NCBI GenBank assembly: GCA_023430885.1
Contig: JAEYYH010000006.1
Location: 69,481 to 133,480, forward strand
Length of the DNA stretch: 64,000 bases
Direction of reading: 5' to 3'
Source: Bacillota bacterium
Lineage (GTDB): Bacteria; Bacillota_I; Bacilli_A; RF39; UBA660
Of the stretch, positions 44,072 through 51,937 are shown piece by piece. The notes beneath the pieces were generated by a model. It saw only the letters and a list, made by a program, of their open reading frames with translations, was not told the DNA's origin and made no database searches. The stretch's first letter is position 1, and every line of letters begins with the position of its first letter. Position numbers and translations under genes: made by a program.

Positions 44072-44717
44072 ATGTAATGTTAATGTTAATTCTAGTCTAA
44101 ATAAATGTCCACTTTGTCAAAATGAGATAGAATCAGGTAAGGCAGAAAATAGTGTTTTCCCGTTAATACCGACTATCTATAAAAGTCATGGATTGTTATA
44201 TAAAATATTATCTTTTATATCAATATTTGGTGCCATAGTATGCTTAGCTATAAATAGTATGGTTAGTAAAGAAATAAGCTGGTTTTGGTTTGTAGTAGCT
44301 GGAATATTATGCTTTTGGATTACTCTAATAACAGCAGTGAGAAGAAGAAATCATTTTATGAAATTACTATTTACTGAATTTAATTTTATTATTATTATAA
44401 CAGTATTATGGGATTATTTTACGGGATGGCGTTTATGGTCTATTAATTATGTTTTACCTTTTATATGTATTTCTTATATTGGAGCAATGTTTATAATGCG
44501 AGTGTTTTTTAAATACTATATGAAAGATTACATGATATATATTACACTTAATTGTTTAATTGGAATAATTCCACTATTTTTATTAGTATTTAAAGTAGTT
44601 ACAGTAACATGGCCATCAATAATTTCTGGTTTAACAAGTATCCTAGTAGTGGCATTACTGGCTATATTTAATAGGAAAAGTTTTACAAAGGAGTTAACGC
44701 GAAGATTTCATATTTAG
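44046..44717 (+). CDS. Zinc-ribbon membrane protein (DUF6320-like)
   Basis: 223 residues. An N-terminal zinc ribbon (CYKCNVN ... CPLCQNE) is followed by about six membrane helices. ATG 44046 lies inside the acyltransferase gene (26-base overlap); ATG 44055 is an alternative. Its steady linkage with the hydrolase and acyltransferase suggests a membrane partner of that pathway. The DUF6320 label is from memory. Confidence 0.65.
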   Translation: MKKMKRCYKCNVNVNSSLNKCPLCQNEIESGKAENSVFPLIPTIYKSHGLLYKILSFISIFGAIVCLAINSMVSKEISWFWFVVAGILCFWITLITAVRRRNHFMKLLFTEFNFIIIITVLWDYFTGWRLWSINYVLPFICISYIGAMFIMRVFFKYYMKDYMIYITLNCLIGIIPLFLLVFKVVTVTWPSIISGLTSILVVALLAIFNRKSFTKELTRRFHI

Positions 44718-44725
44718 GGGGATTT

Positions 44726-45331
44726 ATGGAAAATAAAGAATTATCTTTTACAAGAAAATATTGCCAAGATACTGGTACTTATAATCTTGAATTGGATAAA
44801 GATAATAAAAAATTAAATTTCATTTTTGGTGGTAATGGTGATTTGTGTATCGGGCTACTTTCAAATGATGGAGATAATGGTTTTGAGATAACAAAAGAAA
44901 ATAATGAAATATATAGGTTATTTGATAAGTTATTTAAATCTATAGCTAATTGCCACATAGTAGAAGATTCAGAATTTGATATACAAATGGGATTTAATAA
45001 TGCTGATGAGATAAATAAAGAAATAAAAACCTGTTCAATTTATAAAGAATTATTTTTTGAAAATAGTATTAATTATCATAGTGATAATTATATATATGAT
45101 GAGGCTACTATATTAAAAATAGTACCAGGAGAAGATAAATACATTCTAAATTTTATATCTAAAGAAAAAGACATAATGCCGCATATTGAAATTACCAATA
45201 GTGGTAGTAGATATGGATTATTACATATACCATTTATGTATTTATACAATGATTTGTGTAAGATTGATCCTGATTATCATCAAATTGATATGGAAGAATA
45301 TGCTTATGTAAAAAAAATGAAGTTGAGATAG
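44726..45331 (+). CDS. Hypothetical soluble protein
   Basis: 201 residues, acidic, no signal or membrane part. Blocks: KLNFIFGGNGDLCIGLLSND, FDIQMGFNNADEINKEI and MEEYAYVKKMKLR at the C-terminus. The start is 8 bases after the zinc-ribbon gene, with SD TAGGGGG, so it may be a fourth gene of that operon. Function unknown. Confidence 0.65.
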   Translation: MENKELSFTRKYCQDTGTYNLELDKDNKKLNFIFGGNGDLCIGLLSNDGDNGFEITKENNEIYRLFDKLFKSIANCHIVEDSEFDIQMGFNNADEINKEIKTCSIYKELFFENSINYHSDNYIYDEATILKIVPGEDKYILNFISKEKDIMPHIEITNSGSRYGLLHIPFMYLYNDLCKIDPDYHQIDMEEYAYVKKMKLR

Positions 45332-45368
45332 AGGGAAACCTCTTTTCTTATATTTAGGAGTGATAGTT

Positions 45369-45839
45369 GTGGATAAAAAAGTATTTGATTTACTAAATGA
45401 AAATGATATATATTATGATGTAGTAGAGCACCCAGCTGTTTTTACAGTAGAAGAAGCACTTAAACTTGTTCCAAAAATAGATGGTACAGGATGTAAAAAC
45501 TTATTTTTAAAAGATAATGATAAAACATATTATATATATGTTTTATTAGAAAATAAGAGAGCTGATTTTGAAAATTTAAGTAATATATTAGGTGTAGAAA
45601 AAGTAAAATTTGCATCAGAAAAAGAACTGTATAACAAAACAAAATTAATTCGTGGTAGTGTAACTCCACTTGGCATCATTAATAATGATGAAAAAGATAT
45701 TATAGTATTATTAGATAAGGAATTAGTAAATAAAAAAGTATTAATGCATCCTAACATTAATACTAAAACAATATCTGTAAATTTTGAAGATTTAATAAAA
45801 ATTATTGATATTATAAAAGGAAAATATAAAATAGTTTAG
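45369..45839 (+). CDS. YbaK/ProX-type aminoacyl-tRNA deacylase
   Basis: 156 residues; GTG 45369 lies 8 bases after AGGAG, so GTG 45360 is rejected. Motifs of the family: the N-terminal HPAVFTVEEA, CKNLFLKD with the catalytic Lys region, and the G-S/T stretch RGSVTPLGIIN, with VLLDKEL after it. It clears mischarged Ala- or Cys-tRNA-Pro. Standard length. Confidence 0.88.
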   Translation: MDKKVFDLLNENDIYYDVVEHPAVFTVEEALKLVPKIDGTGCKNLFLKDNDKTYYIYVLLENKRADFENLSNILGVEKVKFASEKELYNKTKLIRGSVTPLGIINNDEKDIIVLLDKELVNKKVLMHPNINTKTISVNFEDLIKIIDIIKGKYKIV

Positions 45840-45848
45840 AGGTATAAT

Positions 45849-46205
45849 GTGAATTTATTTAAAAGAAAACAACTTAGTAGAGTAATTGAAAGTATTGGTA
45901 GAGCTGCAAATTTTTCAGATAAAGAAATTAATGAAAAAGTAGAAGTTTATAGCGATTATGATAATTATGAAAAAGCATTAAAAGATCTTACTTATGAATT
46001 TTACAAAATGTTTCATTTTGAAGATGAAACTTTGTGCAATTATAGTCTTGATATGATTAAAAACATAGGATTTAATTATTTTACTTCTCAAGAAGAAATG
46101 ATTAAATATGCTAGTAGACGTTTAAATCGGAAAACAAAAAATAATGAAACTCTAAAAGAAAAGCATAAAAAAGTTAATAAATCTTTGAAAATTAGTAAAA
46201 AGTAG
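45849..46205 (+). CDS. Small basic hypothetical protein
   Basis: 118 residues starting with GTG 45849; AGAGGTATAA upstream is the SD. Helical, with a strongly Lys-rich C-terminus (KEKHKKVNKSLKISKK) that may bind nucleic acid. Nine bases after the deacylase gene, so same unit. No family recognised. Confidence 0.6.
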   Translation: MNLFKRKQLSRVIESIGRAANFSDKEINEKVEVYSDYDNYEKALKDLTYEFYKMFHFEDETLCNYSLDMIKNIGFNYFTSQEEMIKYASRRLNRKTKNNETLKEKHKKVNKSLKISKK

Positions 46206-46264
46206 ATTAAAAAAGTATTTTAAAGGTTAAACTATTAATAATAGATTAGAATAGGAGAATGTTT

Positions 46265-47566
46265 ATGAGTAAACAAAATAATAATAATATTAATAGTTCA
46301 AACAAGTCTACTGATGGTTCTTTAAAAGCGGTTAATTCGCCTAAAGATGAAGCTGAAAAAGACATAGTAAGAGTAAGTGAACCTACAATACTTGGTCCTA
46401 AAGAGCCTGAGAGACGTAAAAAAAGAAAACCAATATTAATAATAGTATTACTAATTATTATAGGTATAGGTGCTATAGCAGTCTATGCCATACCTGCTAT
46501 CATGGATAGCTTTAATAACACTAGTGAAAATGAAGATAAAGATGAAGATGAAGATGTAGAAGAAGTGCCAGAAAATAAAAATACAACAATAGTTTTTGAT
46601 AATGTGGTTACAATAAATGGGTCAGGCGCAGCTGCTGAGGGGAACAATATAACTATTAATGCTGAAGGTACTTATGAAGTAAGTGGGGATACATCTAATG
46701 GTAGTATAACAGTTAATGCTCCATCGAAAGAAGTAAATATTATATTATCCGGTACAAACATAAAATGTACAAGTGATGCTGCTATCAAAGTTTTAAATGC
46801 TGCAATAGTAACGTTAACTTTAAAAAATGGAACTGAAAACTATTTAGAAGATGGCGGTTCATCAGAATATCCATCAACTATATTCTCTGATTCTAATCTT
46901 ATTATTAATGGTACTGGCTCCTTAGAAATAAAGGGTAATGTTAAAAATGGTTTATCCGCAAAAAATAGTGATGTAACAGTAAATTCTGGGAAAATAAAGA
47001 TTACTGCTTTAGAAGATGGAATAAATGCTGGTGGTGTTATTACTATAAATAGTGGTACTATTTATATAGATGCAACTATATATGGAATCAATTCGGGTAA
47101 AAACATTTTAATAAACAATGGTGAAATCTACGTAATTGGCGGTAGTTCAGCTATTACAGCTGGAACAAACAGTGAAGGCATATATCAAATTAATGGTGGT
47201 ACGGTAATTGGGTTAGCTAAAAATATAACAATTCTACCTGATGAAGATAGTATAATAAAAACAATTTTATTTAATTTAAATCAAAATATAGCAGAAAAGG
47301 ATATATTTGCTTTAACCGATAGTAAGGGAAAAGAAATTATTTCTTTTGAGGTTAATAAAGATATAAAAACAATTTCAATAAGTACAGCCGATATAAAAGA
47401 TGAAACATATAATTTATATTCCGGTGTGAAACATTCTAGCACGACAGGTTATGGAATATATCCAAAAGGTGAAATTACTACAGGAACAAAAATAACAATA
47501 GATAATAATAGTGATTTTGATGTGTCAGCAACAAATAATTGGTTTGGTAGCAAAAATAAAAGCTAA
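46265..47566 (+). CDS. Membrane-anchored beta-helix surface protein (carbohydrate-binding-like)
   Basis: 433 residues from ATG 46265 (AGGAG 7 bases upstream). An Asn/Ser-rich, then basic N-terminus with one membrane helix (ILIIVLLIIIGIGAIAVYA) leads to an acidic linker (ENEDKDEDEDVEEV). Many turns of a right-handed beta-helix follow (ITINAEGTYEV, VTVNSGKIKI, ITINSGTIYI, ILINNGEIYV). This is the DUF4353/Cthe_2159-like pattern of cell-surface carbohydrate binding. Substrate unknown. Confidence 0.8.
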   Translation: MSKQNNNNINSSNKSTDGSLKAVNSPKDEAEKDIVRVSEPTILGPKEPERRKKRKPILIIVLLIIIGIGAIAVYAIPAIMDSFNNTSENEDKDEDEDVEEVPENKNTTIVFDNVVTINGSGAAAEGNNITINAEGTYEVSGDTSNGSITVNAPSKEVNIILSGTNIKCTSDAAIKVLNAAIVTLTLKNGTENYLEDGGSSEYPSTIFSDSNLIINGTGSLEIKGNVKNGLSAKNSDVTVNSGKIKITALEDGINAGGVITINSGTIYIDATIYGINSGKNILINNGEIYVIGGSSAITAGTNSEGIYQINGGTVIGLAKNITILPDEDSIIKTILFNLNQNIAEKDIFALTDSKGKEIISFEVNKDIKTISISTADIKDETYNLYSGVKHSSTTGYGIYPKGEITTGTKITIDNNSDFDVSATNNWFGSKNKS

Positions 47567-47589
47567 AAGAGAATAGTTATCAAGATTTG

Positions 47590-47618
47590 AAAAGATAAAC
47601 AAAAATTTATCTTTTTTA
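47590..47618 (+). terminator. Terminator after beta-helix gene
   Basis: AAAAGATAAA (47590-47599) and TTTATCTTTT (47606-47615), then TT. Confidence 0.8.
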
Positions 47619-47678
47619 AGTTCTTTATTATCTAAAGCAATTATATGTGATAAAATACTAATATTAGGAGTGATAAAT

Positions 47679-48185
47679 ATGAAGGGCTTAAAAAAAACAC
47701 AATATAATAAAATCAAACATTTACTTACAAAAGCAACTCTTTTTAAAATAGTTGTGTTTAGTTTAACTTTTATTATTTTATTATATTTTGGAGTTAGTTT
47801 AATTAAACTAATTTCTGATGAAAAAAGTATTGATATTAATGGATTAAAAGAACTTAATAACTTGGATGTTGAAACTTATGATGTCAAAGCATTAAGTTTA
47901 GAACTTAATGATGATGAAATTATAGTTGCTCCAATGTCATATAAACCAGAAGATGGTTTAGCAGTTCATATAGTATTTTATATAACAAAAGATACTAATT
48001 TTTATAAAAGAGTAATAAATAACACTATTAATAGTGATGGTGAAACATTTTCTACAATTGATTATGAAGCCATAACTCGCTTTGATTTACAAAAAATAAT
48101 AGATAGTGAAAAAAATGGTATTCTTACATATTTTTGGACCAATGCAAGTAATGAATGCTCAAATATTTTAATTTCTTACGAATAA
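47679..48185 (+). CDS. Single-pass membrane protein, unknown
   Basis: 168 residues from ATG 47679 (SD AGGAGTG). Basic N-terminus, one membrane helix (IVVFSLTFIILLYFGVSLI), then an extracellular alpha/beta domain (EIIVAPMSYKPEDGLAVHIVF, GILTYFWTNASNECSNILIS). Same general build as 31291-31776. Function unknown. Confidence 0.65.
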   Translation: MKGLKKTQYNKIKHLLTKATLFKIVVFSLTFIILLYFGVSLIKLISDEKSIDINGLKELNNLDVETYDVKALSLELNDDEIIVAPMSYKPEDGLAVHIVFYITKDTNFYKRVINNTINSDGETFSTIDYEAITRFDLQKIIDSEKNGILTYFWTNASNECSNILISYE

Positions 48186-48210
48186 ACAAGATTATTGTCT
48201 TGTTTTTATT
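48184..48210 (+). terminator. Terminator
   Basis: AAACAAGA (48184-48191), loop TTATTG, TCTTGTTT (48198-48205), then T-run. Confidence 0.8.
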
Positions 48211-48253
48211 TATATAAATCAATTTATATAGTATAATTATTATAGGTGATAGT

Positions 48254-49315
48254 ATGGACATAGGAAAAGCTTACTTTTTTAAGGATGGTCAAGTTAAATT
48301 TATTAATTTAACCATAACCGAAGAAGAATTAGATGCAGCATGCGCTGAAGTAGACATGAGTATGATGCTTCCTTTAGTTAGTAGTGAAGAACATGGTTTC
48401 AATCCAAATGTTGCTCGTACTAATACAAGTACGCTTGATATATATAATCAATATATAAAAGCTGGTTATTCAATAATAAGGTATTGTAGAAAATTTGACA
48501 TAAATTGTAACAGTGCTAATTTATCTCTTTCTACTAAATGTGATTGTGTAGTATCATTAAAAATAACAGATGATGATGCTTTTAATATCCAATCAATATT
48601 TGAAAGTTTAGAACCAAAAAAATCTTTTGATAGAGGTAATTTATACAATATAAATAGGAATATGTTTAATGAAATAGATTATGATTATTATGATCCAAGT
48701 CAAAATAGGGGGATATTATCGTCTGAGATACTTCCATATTTTTTGAAGGAAAAGATGGGTAAACTATCTACTTATGAACAAGATATGGTTAGTACTTATC
48801 GTAACTTTGATTTAAAGAAGTTATTAACTTATGATATTCCAAAAGATTACAAATTAAATAATGATAATTCGGGATTAATTGTAATTGCCCCGGATAATAT
48901 TTATGCGAGTACTTGTAAAAAGATGCAACACGGTGCGGAAGTAAGTATGATTTTAGGGCATATTAGACCCGATATAGATACAAATTCTAATATAATTGAG
49001 TACACTGAAAAAAGTAGAAGTATTATTATTCAAATTTGTAAGGGTGAACTTCTAATGTGGTTTCCAAAACATATAAAGAATTATCAAGCTGATCAAATGA
49101 GAAACTTGCTGGAAGTCATAAGACAAATAAATAGTCAGTTAAAAGAAGGCGTTATAATATCGGCATCAGAATGTTATAATGGTGACTTTACCCCAGTAGT
49201 GGAACCAAATTATTCTACTGATTCATTTGCTATTAATAATACGCTAGATGAATTAAGTGAATATATAGAAGGTATTAATAGAAATACCGTTATAAGGGGC
49301 AGCAAAATTATGTAA
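48254..49315 (+). CDS. Hypothetical protein, 353 residues
   Basis: Soluble, mixed composition, no signal peptide. Blocks: EEHGFNPNVARTNTSTLDIYNQYI, LSSEILPYFLKEKMGKLSTYEQDM, AEVSMILGHIRPDID and MWFPKHIKNYQADQM. Extended -10-like TATAAT near 48233 and SD ATAGGTGA. Size and tone suggest an intracellular protein with two domains split near residue 170. No family recognised. Confidence 0.65.
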   Translation: MDIGKAYFFKDGQVKFINLTITEEELDAACAEVDMSMMLPLVSSEEHGFNPNVARTNTSTLDIYNQYIKAGYSIIRYCRKFDINCNSANLSLSTKCDCVVSLKITDDDAFNIQSIFESLEPKKSFDRGNLYNINRNMFNEIDYDYYDPSQNRGILSSEILPYFLKEKMGKLSTYEQDMVSTYRNFDLKKLLTYDIPKDYKLNNDNSGLIVIAPDNIYASTCKKMQHGAEVSMILGHIRPDIDTNSNIIEYTEKSRSIIIQICKGELLMWFPKHIKNYQADQMRNLLEVIRQINSQLKEGVIISASECYNGDFTPVVEPNYSTDSFAINNTLDELSEYIEGINRNTVIRGSKIM

Positions 49316-49321
49316 TAATAA

Positions 49322-49350
49322 TTAAGGCTTTTTTAGCCTTGATTTATTTT
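49322..49350 (+). terminator. Terminator before mntP
   Basis: TTAAGGCT-type arm (49322-49329), loop, AGCCTTGA arm (49335-49342). T-run moderate. Confidence 0.65.
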
Positions 49351-49364
49351 AGGAGATTTATAAA

Positions 49365-49919
49365 ATGGTAGAGATATTTTTAATTAGTTTAGGGCTAGCT
49401 ATGGATTCTTTTGCAGTAGCAATATGCAAAGGTTTATCCATGAAAAAAATGAATTATAAGAAAGCAATTATTATTGCATTATATTTTGGTTTATTTCAAG
49501 CGTTGATGCCGATAATAGGGTATTTTTTAGGTGATACATTTGATCATGAAGTTACAAGCATCGATCACTGGATAATCTTTATATTGCTATCTTTAATTGG
49601 GGGCAATATGATTAAAGAAGCCTTTTCAAAAGAAGAAGAAAAAAGTAATGACAAGACTGATTTTAAAACAATGATTGTTCTTGCAATTGCAACAAGTATA
49701 GATGCTCTTGCTATAGGTATAACTTTTGCTTTTCTAAAAGTCAATATTTTATTTTCAGTAAGTTTGATTGGATTAACAGCCTTTATCCTATCTTTTATAG
49801 GAGTAAAAATAGGAAATGTCTTTGGAGACAAATATGAAAAAAAGGCTACTCTAGCTGGTGGATTAATACTGCTGTTAATAGGAATAAAAATATTGCTAAA
49901 TCATTTAGGAGTAGTATAA
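49365..49919 (+). CDS. mntP: Manganese efflux pump MntP
   Basis: 184 residues, six membrane helices. Family motifs: LGLAMDSFAVAICKG in helix 1 (metal-binding Asp) and its internal repeat IATSIDALAIGITFAF in helix 4. Exports Mn2+ when in excess. The convergent neighbour is the Mn sensor gene mntR, and the importer mntH follows. I see no yybP-ykoY riboswitch fold in the short leader. Confidence 0.95.
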   Translation: MVEIFLISLGLAMDSFAVAICKGLSMKKMNYKKAIIIALYFGLFQALMPIIGYFLGDTFDHEVTSIDHWIIFILLSLIGGNMIKEAFSKEEEKSNDKTDFKTMIVLAIATSIDALAIGITFAFLKVNILFSVSLIGLTAFILSFIGVKIGNVFGDKYEKKATLAGGLILLLIGIKILLNHLGVV

Positions 49920-49925
49920 AAATAT

Positions 49926-49967
49926 AAAAAAATACATTAACTTTTTAATTTGTTAATGTATTTTTTT
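49926..49967. terminator. Bidirectional terminator between mntP and mntR
   Basis: AAAAAAATACATTAAC (49926-49941) and GTTAATGTATTTTTTT (49952-49967), perfect 16-bp stem. It overlaps the last codons of mntR. Confidence 0.92.
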
Positions 49968-50350
49968 ATACACTTTAAAGTAAGATCACTTATTGTATGC
50001 TCTATTTTTTCTGTTTCACTTAAAATATTACTTTCATCAACGCCAATAAGTCTTAATAATTCTTCAACAGTATTATGTCTTATAAGTAATTTTTTTCCAA
50101 GTATTTTACCGTCTTCTTCTAAAACCACAACATCATATTTTTTATATTTTAATAAATTCATTTCACTTAATTTTTGTATCATTTTTGTAGCAGATGGTGG
50201 TTGTACATTTAAATTATTGGCTAATTCTTGAATTCTAGTATATCCATTTTCTTTAGAAAGCCTATATATCATTTCTATGTAATCTTCCATAGAAGCAGTT
50301 AATTCTTTATCCATGTATTCCCTAAATGTATGAAATTCTTCCTCGTTCAT
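49937..50350 (-). CDS. mntR: Manganese-responsive repressor MntR (DtxR family)
   Basis: 137 residues. The winged HTH is at TRIQELANNLNVQPPSATKMIQKL. Aligned with B. subtilis MntR, the Mn ligands are all kept: Asp23 and Glu26 in MEDYIEMIY, His92 in RHNTVEE, and Glu114, Glu117 and His118 in ETEKIEH. It has a ~15-residue N-terminal extension and lacks the SH3-like third domain. It likely acts on the palindrome between it and mntH. Confidence 0.93.
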   Translation of the reverse strand: MNEEEFHTFREYMDKELTASMEDYIEMIYRLSKENGYTRIQELANNLNVQPPSATKMIQKLSEMNLLKYKKYDVVVLEEDGKILGKKLLIRHNTVEELLRLIGVDESNILSETEKIEHTISDLTLKCIKKYINKLKS

Positions 50351-50444
50351 TAGTAGTTCTCCTTTATAAAAATTATGTATTTGGGCTTTTTCATATTACA
50401 AATAAAGAATTTCTTCATAAATTATAGTGAACTAAAATAGTTAG

Positions 50445-50455
50445 TTTAGACTAAA
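50445..50455. promoter_or_regulatory. MntR operator candidate
   Basis: TTTAG-A-CTAAA is a perfect inverted repeat around a central A, 17 bases before the mntH start. It fits the DtxR/SirR-like box. A second small ACTA-AAA-TAGT palindrome lies just left of it. Both mntR and mntH read away from this region. Confidence 0.6.
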
Positions 50456-50471
50456 TTTAGGAGATATTAAA

Positions 50472-51689
50472 ATGAAAACGAAAAATTTTCAACAACTATT
50501 TAAATATTTAGGACCAGCTTTTATAGTTAGTGTTGCATATGTTGACCCTGGCAATTTTGCTACAAATATAACTGGTGGTTCTAAGTTTGGCTATAATCTA
50601 TTATGGGTTATTTTATGTAGTAATCTTATGGCTATATTTTTACAAATAAACTCTGCAAAGTTAGGTATAGCTACTAATAAAAATTTATCAGAAAAATGCC
50701 GCGAAGAATTTTCTGAAAAAACTAATGTTTTTTTGTGGATAGTAGCTTTAATTGCATCTATAGCAACAACAATGGCGGAATTTTTAGGTGGTGCTCTAGG
50801 TTTATATTTATTATTTGGAATACCACTTACTATTGCTGGAGTATTAACTTGTATAATTACATTCTTAATTGTTTATCTAGAAAAATATGGTCAGAGAGTT
50901 GTAGAAATAACTATTACAGTATTAATTGCCATAATATGTGGTGCGTATGGCTTAGAGATATTTTTAGCAAAACCAGATTATGTACAGATTGGTATTCACA
51001 CATTATTGCCAGTTATAAATAATTCGGAAGCTTTATTAATAGCGGTAGGAATGCTTGGAGCAACTGTTATGCCACATGTAATATTTTTGCATTCAAACTT
51101 AGTAAAAGCTCGAAATAATGGTCTGAAAACCATTGAACAAAAAAAACTCCATTTAAAAATGGAAAAGATAGATATAATAATTGCCATGAATATAGCTTTT
51201 ATTGTAAATGCAGCTATGGTTATAGTTTCAGCAGCTGTATTTTATAAGCAAGGTATAATTGTTGATACAATCGAAAAAGCACACATATCACTAGAGCCTT
51301 TACTTGGAAGTTTATCAAGTGGAGCATTTGCAATTGCCCTTTTAGCAAGTGGATTTTCTTCATCAGCAGTAGGTACTATGGCAGGAGAATCAGTGATGGA
51401 TGGTTTTATTAATGTAAAACTATCAAATAATATTAAAAGACTAATAACAATGATACCTGCTATGCTAATAATTGTGTTAGGAGTTAACCCTATGAAGGCA
51501 TTATTATTAAGTCAGGTAAGTCTTAGTTTTGCACTTCCTATGGCTATAATTCCTTTGCTTATAATAACTAGTAAAAAAGATATTATGAAAGAATTTGTTA
51601 ATTCTAAAATAATATCAATTATAGGAATAGTTATCGCATCAATTATAATTTTATTAAATTTTCTTCTTTTAATTTTAACATTTATTTAA
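50472..51689 (+). CDS. mntH: NRAMP manganese importer MntH
   Basis: 405 residues, eleven or so membrane helices. The metal site is DPGN in helix 1 (VAYVDPGNFATNITGG) and MPHVIFLHS in helix 6. Proton-coupled Mn2+ uptake. SD AGGAGA overlaps the operator region. Divergent from mntR, so repression by Mn-MntR is expected. Confidence 0.96.
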   Translation: MKTKNFQQLFKYLGPAFIVSVAYVDPGNFATNITGGSKFGYNLLWVILCSNLMAIFLQINSAKLGIATNKNLSEKCREEFSEKTNVFLWIVALIASIATTMAEFLGGALGLYLLFGIPLTIAGVLTCIITFLIVYLEKYGQRVVEITITVLIAIICGAYGLEIFLAKPDYVQIGIHTLLPVINNSEALLIAVGMLGATVMPHVIFLHSNLVKARNNGLKTIEQKKLHLKMEKIDIIIAMNIAFIVNAAMVIVSAAVFYKQGIIVDTIEKAHISLEPLLGSLSSGAFAIALLASGFSSSAVGTMAGESVMDGFINVKLSNNIKRLITMIPAMLIIVLGVNPMKALLLSQVSLSFALPMAIIPLLIITSKKDIMKEFVNSKIISIIGIVIASIIILLNFLLLILTFI

Positions 51690-51734
51690 TTTCATATATT
51701 ATATTATTTCTATAAAACAAAAACAAAAGAAGTT

Positions 51735-51775
51735 AAAAAGTATTAATGTATTTTAATGCTTTTTGCCTTTTTTTG
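51735..51775 (+). terminator. Terminator after mntH
   Basis: AAAAAGTATTAA (51735-51746) and TTAATGCTTTTT (51753-51764), one G-U, then T-run. Confidence 0.85.
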
Positions 51776-51830
51776 TTTTACAAAAATATATAATATTTTA
51801 AAAATATATAGTATAATATAAAATATCAAT

Positions 51831-51932
51831 AGGCATGTATTATTAACCGAAATCTTGGAGGTGAGAAAATGAGAATATTAGTAAGAGTACAAAAAATATA
51901 AAGGCATATGGACAAGTATGCCTAGAAAGAGG
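51831..51932 (+). promoter_or_regulatory. ABC-F leader with competing hairpins
   Basis: AGGCAT occurs at 51831-51836 and AGGCATA at 51902-51908; both can pair with TATGCCT (51917-51923). The second pairing is a perfect 7-bp hairpin with an 8-base loop, ending just before the ABC-F SD (AAGAGG). A 10-codon leader ORF lies between. Alternative pairing set by a stalled ribosome is the likely control. Confidence 0.6.
51869..51901 (+). CDS. 10-residue leader peptide before ABC-F gene
   Basis: ATG 51869 with SD GGAGGTGAG. It encodes MRILVRVQKI and stops at TAA 51899-51901, one base before the left arm of the hairpin. A ribosome at its end would cover or release that arm. Antibiotic-induced stalling on such leaders is known for ABC-F resistance genes. 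Confidence 0.6.
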   Translation: MRILVRVQKI

Positions 51933-51937
51933 TATAA

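Noticed and set aside
49316..49364. Mn riboswitch (yybP-ykoY) before mntP
   Set aside because: The leader is only ~50 bases, much of it a terminator hairpin; too short for that riboswitch.
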